DNA of 64,000 nt from Agelaius tricolor (Eukaryota; Chordata; Aves; Passeriformes; Icteridae), in the NCBI GenBank assembly GCA_023055355.1, contig JALJCS010000001.1, forward strand, positions 93,109,381 to 93,173,380, given 5' to 3'. Of this stretch, positions 26,901-39,416 are shown one piece after another. The notes under the pieces were generated by a model. It had not been told where the DNA came from. It ran no database searches and saw only the letters and a list, made by a program, of their open reading frames with translations. How positions within the stretch are numbered: position 1 is the first letter of the stretch; each line of letters opens with the position of its first letter. The position numbers were made by a program, and so were the translations under genes.

Positions 26901-29900
26901 ATGTCTTGTAGCACAGCTCAGTCAAGACATCTATGCTCTGGCAACTGCTCCTTAGGGAAGCAACAACTCTCCCATCTGCACAGCAAGAGTCTGTAGTTCT
27001 CTCTGAGCTAAAACTGGGTTGCAGCTGCTGCTGTGCCACTGCCCATCCCTCCCAGCAGTAAACAGTGCTGGCAATGCTCTGATGGTGCTCAGGAAGGGCT
27101 GAAGGAGCCCCAGGGTCCTTGGCTTGCATTGCACAAACATTGGTGGTAACTTGCAGATGTGGTAGGTGATGGCTCTTGGTGCAGCTCATTCTATTTGGGA
27201 TCCTGCAGGGTCTCAGCAAGAGAACTGGCAGCAAAGATTGGAGCCTTCTCCTCATTAGAGGTGGCTCTCTTCCCTTCTATTGAGGTGGTGGCAGGGCATA
27301 CTGCTACAAAATAAGCTGCCTAAGGTACTATTCTGTATAATTTTCACATTCCTGAAGGAAAAATCCTCCATGGGAAAAAATCCTCTTTTTTTTGGCACCC
27401 ATGACATGCTTTCCTTTGTAATTAGGGAAAAAAATTGGTTGTTTTGTTTTGTTTTGTTTGTTTGTTTCAATACCCTGCTTTTGCTTTGAAATGTACTTGA
27501 TAAATTGCCTAGTTCATTTTTTCTCCGTACTCTGACTAAACACTCGTCTCTGTCATCATTTTACTCTTTGAACTTAGTGTACCAAAACAGTGCATGGTAT
27601 GGAGAAGCAGGTTTTCCTGTGAAAGAAAAGGAGACACATGGAAGAAGAAAGCAGCATTGTAGTTGGTGCTGTGGCAAAGTATATCACTGTATTCTTGTTT
27701 CTGAGAGCAGTGCAATTCCAAACCAGGTCCTTGCTCCAGCTGCCATCATCAGCATAGAGAGAGCTGAGAATAATTGGTGATGGGGAAAGAAGAAAAAATT
27801 AAGAAGAAGAAGGAAAAAAAAAAACCTGAAAAGGGACAACTTTGCATCTCACAATTCTGGAAAAGCCAAGGCAGCACCAGGATACAGGTACAATGACAGT
27901 GGTCACTGGCCCAGCATGGGGCATTCCATAGGCACCAGCAAAGTTATTGCTTACTAAGACATCTGACTCAAACTGTGGTTTTCCAGCCATCAGCTGCCCT
28001 AGTCATCCCTTGTAAGATGCACAAACAGACTGTGATACTCTCCAGTTCTTTGCTTCTTTGGATGAGTGATCTCACACCTTTAGGTCCAACAGAGTTCGGT
28101 TGTGTTCCCACTTGCAGAGTCCTAACATGTTGGGTTTCCTTCTTTCATCTTCATGGCATTTTGATTCTTTGCCTTTAAGCCAAAAATCCATCCATAGAAC
28201 TCCAGATAACCAAAATCTGCTCTAATATGTGTTAACAGTTATATATTGGCTCTAAACTATTTTTGCCTCCCTGGGAAGAGCTAGAGATAGGCAACCCTAT
28301 TTAAGAGCAGCCTGCTACCTTCAGCAGACTTGGGTGAGATGAAAAGCCATGTGGGATCACAGCTAAAGAATTCTTATTGTGCCTCTATGCAGGTATTGTC
28401 AATGTTACTTCAACAGGCAGTGTAACAGGAGGAACATCAAATCTGGAGATTATATTTCACTTTTTTATAGATGCTAAGAATAGTATTCTGGGAATAAGCA
28501 TGTCATTTCAGTGTACAGTAAATTTCAATGCAAACACTCCTGTTCTGTGCAAACTTGACTTCTGACTAGGAATATAATGCACATTTTTAACAGTGAGGTT
28601 AATTGGGTAATAAGCCACATTTTCAGTAGCAATCCAGTTATTAATTTCCAGCACTTATGGACTGTAATCTAGACTGAAAGGTATCCTGACTCCATCAGGA
28701 GTCATAGTCCTGGAAGTGAAAGCACTTGGTAAAGCAGCATTTGTTTTGTAGTGGGTGAAACTACATTATGTCTTTGACTCTGTGAAACCAATTCTGTCTG
28801 AATGAACAGTAACCCAATTTCTGTTAGTTCACATTGAGTATTTTCACTGTTCAGTTTGCTGTTCCAAAAGCAGAACAGCTTGTTTAAATCTGAAATGACA
28901 AGTTTCTTCATCTCCCCCAAATAAAAGGCGGAATGCTGAAATCCAATGGAGTATTCCCACAAGAGCTTAATGCATTTTAGGGTAAACAAAACATGGAAAG
29001 GTAAAATCAGCATAAAATCCTAGAAGTCAGAAGCAAAAGGGGTTGCATGAAAGCATGAGTCATGAAACATTGCAGGGGTGTCTTTCCTATGGGGGTAGAA
29101 ATACTGAGGCTTTAAACTCTCCTACACACCAATGAAAAATGTGGCCTCTTAAAAAAAAAAAAAAGAAAAAAAAAGGAAAAAGAAAGTCTTAATCTTGACT
29201 TCCATATGACTAGGAATATCTAAGATCTTGTATAGTTCATTTTTATTGCATTTCAATCCCAAAGGCCAACCTGGGCAAAATCATAACAATATCTGGGTGA
29301 AAAACATAACTGAACCTGAGAGCATGGCTATTTTTTAGGCAGGTGACCTAGAGAAAAAGGATTTGACAGGACCACACCATCCTGTGCTTTGCAGGCTGGG
29401 ATGGCTGCCAGCCTGGCATGGAGGAGATGAGAGGTTTGCCATTTCCTGTTCTGTTTCAGCACCAGCTCTGAAAAATCCTACTCAAGAACAAATGCTGATG
29501 GGTTTGTCTAATATAAGTTACTGCTATGTACTGTTGTATTTAGGCTGTGAATTTCCTAGATGAGGCAGGAATAGGTCTTTTGATAGATGAACTTTTTGGT
29601 ACTCTGATCTCTTGACTTGGCCAGTGGCTGTTGCAGCAATGCACATGTTGAATACTACTATTTCATTTAACACGCTCTCAGCAGCATTGCAAAAAGCAAC
29701 TGGCAGGCCCATCAGAAAATTCTGATAATTTGGCCTTCTTCAAACTGCACCTTTTCAAAACATCACAGTATTTAGTCCAAACATTGACTTTTTTCCCAGG
29801 ATGAGTAAAACATCTTTCCAGTAAAATCTGGCAGAAGGAAAATAAAACTAATAAAAGAGAAGTACTTTGAAAGCACAAAGATTTCTTTTATTTATCTTTG

Positions 29901-30165
29901 AAAGACCATTTTCTAGTATCTCTGATTTTCACTTTATTCAAAGTACCTTTGTATTGACTACTCCAGCAGTTGATAATTCTAGTACTGATTCCTTGTATTG
30001 ATTATTCCATCACAAAATGTCAAACACGGAAATAAATTTTGGAAATAAATAATTGTGAATTATAGAATATCAAGACTATTTTGTGCATGCATGCAAGAGA
30101 AAGACAAAACCCTTGGGAAAAAGAAAAAAAATCAGATTTGAATACTTTTGTGATAAAAAAAAATT
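20937..30165. other. Noncoding flank, no gene seen
   Basis: No recognisable gene. A GTTTT/GTTT repeat lies at about 27437-27468 and purine-rich tracts at about 27781-27830 and 29148-29188. The longest unexplained open frame is on the minus strand at 26671-27255 (194 codons). It is rich in serine, leucine and glutamine and has no domain I know. Confidence 0.5.
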
Positions 30166-30336
30166 TAAAAAAACCCCAAGAAACCAAAACAAAACAGAAA
30201 CCCAAAAAAACCAAGCAACAACACCAATAACCAAAAAAAACCCCACCAAAAAACCCCCACAACCTCAGCCCAAAAACAAATCCCAAAAAACCAAAAATAA
30301 AACAACCCCAAAACAAGAAAACCCCAGCAAAACCAG
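30166..30336. repeat. A/C-only low-complexity tract
   Basis: Over about 170 bases the plus strand is more than 90 percent A and C. It has repeated C runs of 3-5 (30173, 30201, 30241, 30254, 30269, 30282, 30306, 30322) separated by A-rich spacers. The minus strand is accordingly G/T-rich and could form G-quadruplexes. Open frames here (lysine/proline on plus, phenylalanine/glycine/tryptophan on minus) are composition artefacts. Confidence 0.85.
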
Positions 30337-33300
30337 ACTTGGAGCTCTGCTTCCGCACCCATGCTCAAACTTTGCCCAGACTAATTCTGAGGAAAGATAT
30401 GAATCAAACAAAATTTGGAATGGATTGCAAGTGTGTCTGGTATAGACAACACCTTAAGAGTTTATTTTGAAGGCACTTTATTCTGTGCTATTGTCAGTAA
30501 CAGTACCAGTCCTTTTGGTACTCAAAGGTATTTCCAGCAAGTGTCCATTTACTGTTTTCATGAAACTAATTTTCAGATTGTCTGAGGCTGGGCTCTGTTT
30601 GAATCTAATGACTTTGTGTTAGTTCCCAGGATTTCCCATCCAAGCCAAGTTCTCTGAACTTTTGTCCTGTTGGCTGATGGCTCCTTGAGCTCTGCCCACT
30701 CTCTGGTCTGGGGCAGCAAGCAGCAGAGAAGAGCTGTGGCACACTCAGCACCCTGGTGGGTTGCCCAGCCGAGCAGAGGGGCGAGTGGGATGGAGCCAGC
30801 AGCTGCACATGGGGTGATGAGGAGGGAGGGAAAAGGGTACAGCAGCCTGCATTCTCCAGAAATTTGGTATCTGGAGCTGAGTTGATACATTCACATGCTA
30901 TCTGGGTGGAGAGCAACTATGAATATTCTTCAGTCCTATAGCTGCTCTTTCCGGCAAGATAATTGTGTAGCAACACAGTGAATAACATAAAGAACTTTTC
31001 CGGTGATTGCTGCCCAGCAATGTCTTTCCATCTCAACAGAGAACAAAATTTAGGTCAAGATCTGATTTTTAGTGTTTTAGTTGCCGTTGGCCTCTGTATG
31101 AGATAGGGGAAGCCAGCTGTGCTCAGGCACTTGTGAGCAGAGACAGAAAGAGCTGCCGTGCCAGGCCAGGGTGGGAAGCTGCAGTGCTGCTGTATCCCGC
31201 CAGCATTCCCACTGCAGCCAGGGCTGCCGAGGGGCCCCAGGGCTCCCCTGCACAGCCTGCTCATCCACACTTGACACACTTCACATTCAGCCACCTGCAA
31301 AATGGGGCTCTCGATGTCCATCTTGCTACAGACTACTGCTTTTTTATTATTATGAACATCTATTTGCAGTTTTAACCTTGTCAAAAGGATGTAGGGAAAA
31401 TCAACATGATGGTACCTGCTGTCTGTCTCTCCAATAGGAATAACTGCTCTTAACAGAAGGATTAAGAAAAAAATAAAGGAAAGGATGAATGACATTACCA
31501 AACTTTTCATGACACAACTGTGATACAATTGTGCTGTATCTTTATTTCTGAACTCCTTCTGAGGCTGTTTTTTGGAATTCCTAGACTTTTTTGTTCCTGT
31601 CAAACCAATCCTGGCTGCTGCTTTTAATGCATAGTAATGATAGTAGCAGTGATATTTGTTAGGTTTTTAACAAAAAACAAACACCTCTGTCCGAGTTAAC
31701 ATTAATTTTTGGACTGAAGTAGTGTTTCTGCTCAGAAGTGAATCCCCTGACTGTCTGTAGGTAACACATGTTGGCAGACAGCTGTCACACCAACTCATTT
31801 CCTCTTTGAAAAAACTAAACTGGAAGTTTTCCCCTGCTGGGCACCAAACAGGAACCAATTCCTAGACTAGGCACAGACGAAGAGTCACAGTTTCTGGCTC
31901 TTTTTTTCTGCCAGAAAGAGCACGCTCCTGTTTTAGGCACCATGACTCGGGCAGAAGGAAGGCAGAACAACCTTGCAGTCACAGTTGATGTAGTTCAGTC
32001 AATAAATTACTTAAATTCCTAAATTCAGCAGAGCTCACCTGGAGAGTACACTCTCTGCTACGTGGCCAAGCTGAATGAAGAGCTCACACTGAGGACTTTA
32101 TTAGGCAAATATACACAAATGCATACATGAGAAACACATTTGTTGCTATTAATTTTCATTTGTTCTAGAGCAGGACTGAGAGTACGGGTGGGAATGAAGG
32201 GACTAATTGAAAAATATTGTGCGAACATACAGAAAGACATGATTCACATCACGCATCTTGTGCTCCTACTAATTGCTTGGGCAGCATAAACAACCTGAAT
32301 GAGTAATACAATCAAAATTCTGTCAAATAATTACTGCTCACACCGACAATTTAGAAACTCCCACCTTTTCCTTCCAAAAGTAAGTTTGTCATTAAAGGGA
32401 CAGAGCGTGCTCACGATCTGAATTAATGTTTTTATTAGCAACAGCATTACCAGTATCAGTTGTAATTAGAATAATCTCTGTAACTCATACAAATATTTCT
32501 AAGTTTCTCATAATGTAATTCACCCTAATTTAATTTCTTGCTACAATTCTTAATGATTTCTACTGATTTAAAGTGATGAGGGCTTTCACATTCAAGTAGA
32601 ATAGAGGAGCAAAAATCTATAATGAGTATATATCTTAGGTAAAGTACTGCACTGATAGAGTTCTATTTCTCTTCTATTTACACAGTTTACTTAAAATAGA
32701 TATATATAAAATACCCTTTATCTGGTGTCCATTAATTAAGGGAAGATAAGTGAAAAGAACTGCACATCAGAGCAAATAATTCCTAATCTATATGAAGAGT
32801 GTAATGATTACCCTCCTTTGCAGATTTCTGAACTGAAAAAATGTAAATGCAGTGATTCTGACTGAAAATTATTTCCTCTCTTCTTTCAGTGAGTGGGAGG
32901 TGATTTGCAGGTGCTTACACTGAGAAAGGGAGGTTGAGGTGAGGAGAGGGCTTGGCTAGCCCTTCTCCTTTAGCAAAACCCAGCAGTGTAAAGGTCTTCC
33001 TTCTGAGATTGCATTCACCTTACCTTTAGTAAATCAGTGTTCTCCACTATGAACTTCTGCCCATTTTTCAAGTGGGCAAACGATAGCAACTTAAAAGAGG
33101 TCAAAAGTCACACTTCATGGGGGAATGAAACAAGATCAACATAAAATAGGCATTAAATCCTACTGACCAATGTAGTGAATGCACTGGTACATTCTGCAGT
33201 ATTCAAAATACTGCTAAAATTTCATTTCAACATGCTGAGAAACACAACTTAAATGAAATGCTGGTTACTCCCAGACAGGAAATTGTCTCAGTTTCTTGGA

Positions 33301-33929
33301 GCTGGCCTTGCTTAATATGGGATGAGACTCCAAGTCTGATCTTTGTCCTTGCTCTAGAAATCAGTAATCCAGCTGATTACTGATAATGGCAATTTGCTTA
33401 TAAATAAGGTGATAGTTACCCCTTTTGAAAGATTAAATCGTGTGCCCTAGTGAACTGTGGTTCACCTGAGTGATGCCAGTCTGGGAATGGGGTTATGTTT
33501 TAACCTCTCCGAGCTTTCCAGCTGCACAGGGAGGGCAGTGTCGCCTCAGTGCTGCAGGCAAGCAGTGCCCTTGGTGGGACTCCCGGGAGCCCCTGCCCTC
33601 GCCTGTCACCGGCTGGGCCCCAGGTCGGTGTGAGGAGATGGAGAGAGTGGGGGCTCCAGGGGCAAAGTGGGGGCTCCCTGTGCCCAGCAGCAGGAGCCAG
33701 TGGCCCAGGCTCCCGGCAGCCAGCTGCAGGCTCCCCTCAACAGGCTCCCCTGCCAGCCGGCCGCTTACTCTGAATGTTTATTTTATATAAAGGAATAAGC
33801 TGGCAAACCCTATTCAATATGCTGGCAGACGTACAACGTTCTGCTTCTGCTGTTAAGCTGCAGTCCCTTGTACACTTCGTACTTTAAAAGCTTTCTACTT
33901 TCTTTTTTTTTCTTATAACACATTGACAC
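30337..33929. other. Noncoding flank immediately upstream of the CpG island
   Basis: No gene is seen. The stretch 32420-32830 is notably AT-rich with many TAAT-type words and low repetitiveness, the look of a conserved noncoding element. A separate GC-rich block at 33497-33768 has several CAGGCTCCC-like repeats and lies just before the main CpG island. Confidence 0.5.
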
Positions 33930-34620
33930 AGAGCAATACAAACACTTTTATCGCCCCCTGAGCGGCACGGGGAGGGGGCGGCACTGCCGCACGACGGGGC
34001 CCAGGGCGGAGTCACCCGCGCTCCGTGTGTGCCCCGGCGTGAGGAGCACATCGGGAATGGAGGCAATGAAGCCATAGGGAATGTGGGCAATGGATCAAAG
34101 CCCGAGCCGCCCCCGCCCCGCCGGCCCCGCGGCAGCCGGCAGGGGGCGCCCGTGCCCTGCGCTGCGCCGGCCGGGAGCGCCCCGACGGGGCGGGCGCAGC
34201 GCGGCGGGACCCCCGCCCGGGGTGTGCGGAGGGAGGGGGAGTGCAGGGTTCGGGGGTTCCCGAGCGGCCCCACACCTCTAACCACATCCCGGGGCGGGAG
34301 AAGATGGGGGGCGCGCTAAAAATGGGGGGAGGGGGCAGTAAACCCTGTCGGGCTGTGTCGCCCACCCCCCCGTTTCGGCGAAGTGCTCGGTTGAGGGAGC
34401 TGCGCGTCACGTCGTTGCGCTCCCCCATTAGCCCCTCCTGCCGCGCGTCACAAAACTGCGAGCGGTGACGCAACACCGTCCATGACCCCCCCGTGTCCCC
34501 CAGCACTGCATCCTGCCGCGCAACCCGCTGTCCATACCGCGCTGGCGTGTGCGCGCTGCGCCGTGGGGCGGTGGCGGCCCCGGGTGCTGCTGCGTGCTTC
34601 GGGTGTGTGCGCTTAGTCTG

Positions 34621-34716
34621 TTTTAAATAGTATGTATGCATTTTAAATAGTATCTGTCTTGAAATAGTATCGATATTCATGTAGTATCTATATGCATTTT
34701 AAATAATAACTATATG
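34621..34716. repeat. Degenerate 20-bp tandem array inside the CpG island
   Basis: Five consecutive units of about 20 bp can be aligned, starting at 34621, 34641, 34661, 34681 and 34697 (the fourth is 16 bp). Units share TTTTAAATAGTAT or close variants. The array is very AT-rich and lies in strongly GC-rich flanks, about 0.8 kb upstream of the TATA box. Confidence 0.7.
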
Positions 34717-35530
34717 TTCGTGTATGTACGTAACAGGTGAAAAACAAGCAGATGCATTCATCGTTATTTAAAAGAAAATGCAAATAAAATATATGGGCAT
34801 GTTTATATAATATGCTTGTCTTCCACGTCATTTTTACGGCTCCGCGGTTACCCAAGTTGTTCTCTATAAGCAGGATGCTCCTCTGGAAGGCACCGTGGTC
34901 TTCGAGATGTCTTTTTCCTCCCGTCGCCGGCGAGGAGGGCGGGCGGGCACGGGGGAAGGGGCCGGGCCGGGACCGGGCAGGCACGGCGTGATGCCGCTGC
35001 GCTGCCGCAGGCGGCTCTGGAAATCTCGGTCAGGAGCCGAGCAGCGCAAACCACACGGCCCGGGATCCTCGGCATCTGCTTGGAGAGGGGCTCTTGCCAA
35101 ATTCCGTCGCTCTGGTATGAAGTTTGGCTGAGCCTGGGATGACCGAGAATGTCGGGGGGGCGGGCGGGGGGTAAAAAGGCAGGGGAAAAAAACCCGGGAA
35201 TGAATGGCAGCGCAGAGCTGGGTGCCCCTGGGCGCGCATCGAGGCAGGGCAGGAGCGGGAGGGGCCGCGCCCCGTTCGGGGCAGGGAGCGCTGCTGCACT
35301 TGTTGCCTGCCCGGAGCCGTGCGGGGAGGCTGCGCTGCGCTGCGCAGCTCCCCCAGCCCGGGACGGTGCGGGACGGCCGCGCTGGGCGCTGCGGAGGGGC
35401 GGGCGGGAGGGCGGCCCGCGGGTGCGCGGGTGTGGGCGGGCCGGGGGCACCGCCGAGGCCGGCCATGCAGATAGAGGGGGCGGGACGCGGGCGCCGTGAC
35501 TCGGAGCCCCGGAAGCGCGGAGAAACCCCG

Positions 35531-35538
35531 TATAAAAA
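35531..35538 (+). promoter_or_regulatory. TATA box of the TENT5A core promoter
   Basis: TATAAAAA follows CCG in an otherwise GC-rich stretch, with GC boxes just upstream (GGGGGCGGG at 35476-35484, GGGCGGG at 35434-35440, and a compound box at 35396-35414). The position, about 450 bases before the ATG and upstream of the inferred first exon, fits a core promoter with transcription starting near 35560. Confidence 0.65.
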
Positions 35539-35559
35539 CTACTGAGGACCTTTCCCGGC

Positions 35560-35688
35560 CAGAACTACGAAAGCTCCGGAGACGGCGGCAGCCTGCGGCG
35601 GCAGCGAGCGGGGCGGCCTCTTGGGCGGTGCGGGGCGGCCTCTGCCCCGGCGGGAGCGCGGAGAGCGGCGCAAGCAGCGGCGCTGCAG
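35560..35688 (+). other. TENT5A: Inferred TENT5A noncoding first exon (5' UTR)
   Basis: The start is placed about 30 bases after the TATA box at 35531, and the end at CAG|GTCGGG (donor GT at 35689-35690). The exon is GC-rich and has no ATG. Other donors such as the GTGTGT near 35790 could be used instead, and the leader could also be unspliced. The splice choice is inference from signal strength only. Confidence 0.5.
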
Positions 35689-35897
35689 GTCGGGCGCCTT
35701 CCCTTATCGTGCAGCACCACCTGGCTCCGGGGGGCTTTTTCTCCCCCCACCCCCCATTTTATTTATTTATTTTTAAATCTGATCAGTAGGTGTGTCCCCC
35801 CGCTTCCCCACACTGAAAGGGACGGCCGCAGGGGAGCGGAGCTCGGGCGCCGGTGCACGCAGCTGCTGACCGCTGGCTTTTCCTCCTCTTTTGCCAG
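35689..35897 (+). other. Inferred 5' UTR intron (209 bp)
   Basis: A strong acceptor is visible: a CTGAC branch-like motif at 35866-35870, then a pyrimidine tract (CTTTTCCTCCTCTTTTGC) and CAG ending at 35897. The branch A sits 28 bases before the AG, a typical distance. The donor at 35689 (CAG|GTCGGG) is weaker. The acceptor is more certain than the donor. Confidence 0.5.
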
Positions 35898-35982
35898 GCG
35901 CGGAGAGAGAGAGGCCCCGGGGGGCCGGCGGGGAGCCGGAGCGGTGCCTGGATCCAGCCCGGGGAGGCGGCGGCCGCTCACC

Positions 35983-38188
<2,206 letters not shown>

Positions 38189-39280
38189 GACCTGAAGTTA
38201 GTAGACCCCGTGGAGAGAACTTTTTCTAAGATGTAGGAAGGGGCGACGGGTCCCTCTGAAATGGGGTGTTTTGTGCAATGATGATCTGCTCTAGTTATCA
38301 AGCTTGGGACAAGCTTGTGATTCTTCTAATTATTAATGGGAGCATGATCAAGAAAGAACCCCAAAATAATTGGATCCTACCCCAGAGCACAAGAGGCCTG
38401 TCATTGAAAGCAACCAGCTTCCCCTGAAATAAGTGAGGGAGGAATATGCTTGATGACAATATGGGTTGGCAATATCTGCTCCCATAGCTTTGGCATAGAG
38501 AAGGTGGGAAAGCCTTATTTTCTTCTATTTTTATTCTTACTCTAGAATGGGATCTGCAAAAGGGAGAATATGAAAGAAACAAAACAAAAAAAAAAAAACA
38601 ACAAAAGAAAAAACTTCACAAAAAACAGTTCTATATATATTCAGGAGTTAAAAGTTAGAGGCATAAAGCAGAGATAAGCTGAATAAAGTTGTATATTGGA
38701 ATTACTGCATTTGGGGCTTGCAGCAAGTGCCGTCTATGGATTGACCATGTAGAATGTATAGCTTGCTTGACTAGAATGCTTTACCAGAAACAGCTTGCTC
38801 CAAATGAACAGTAGTGGATTGGTACAGTTAGAGAAGCAGAAACATGTACGATGACAAAGTCCATTATTTCCAGCTGTGTGCATGCCTCACATTTTAAAAA
38901 TGTGAGAATGCTGGAAAACCAGCTGTGGCAAGAAGTATATACTTAAGGACCAAAGATTTCACAAAAAAGTTATCCAAGCAAAGAAGATACAGTAGAGTAT
39001 ATATATATAAATATATATATATGTAAAAGGAGATGTTCCTATATTTGTACACACCAATAGTAATCAAAAGTGCCTGATGCCTTCATAAAATTTGAAGTGA
39101 GAAAAAATATATAGTTTTGTGGTTTAACCATGCATTTTGTTTTATCAGGGACACAAGGATAAAAAAAAAGCAAACCAACCCATAAGCTTGTGAATAAGTG
39201 GTGGAGGAAATGCCCTATTTTTTTTCTTGGCAAATACCTGTATAGAGTTAATGTTTTGTCGGTGTGCTATTATCCTAGGT

Positions 39281-39371
39281 CTGTGTGTGTATGTGTGTAT
39301 ATATGTTTGTGTGTGTATATATGTATATGTCATTGGTGTATATCTATATATATACACACACAATATATATT
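39281..39371. repeat. TG/TA microsatellite in the 3' UTR
   Basis: Imperfect alternation of (TG)n and (TA)n blocks ending in a short (CA)n and TATATATT. Smaller TA runs lie at 38999-39023 and 39922-39957. They are low-complexity sequence likely to be polymorphic. Confidence 0.8.
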
Positions 39372-39410
39372 AATGTGGTCTAGGAAAATGTAGCAATTAA
39401 GGAATGTTTA

Positions 39411-39416
39411 AATAAA
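39411..39416 (+). promoter_or_regulatory. Candidate proximal poly(A) signal
   Basis: AATAAA followed by a T/G-rich element (CTTGTTTTCCAGTTTG). Use would give a 3' UTR of about 1.25 kb. AATAAA at 38682 is another proximal candidate. Confidence 0.4.

Noticed and set aside
31055..31603. 182-codon minus-strand frame with a hydrophobic segment
   Set aside because: The hydrophobic stretch comes from an AT-rich tract; no signal, domain or splice evidence.
34012..34680. 222-codon minus-strand frame in the CpG island
   Set aside because: Low-complexity arginine/proline/glycine composition and no recognised similarity; it also runs through the AT-rich 20-bp array.
34848..35466. Two overlapping 200-codon open frames on the minus strand upstream of TENT5A
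   Set aside because: They lie in the CpG island in different frames of the same strand and consist of proline, arginine, alanine and glycine. This is an effect of GC content, with no domain or splice context.
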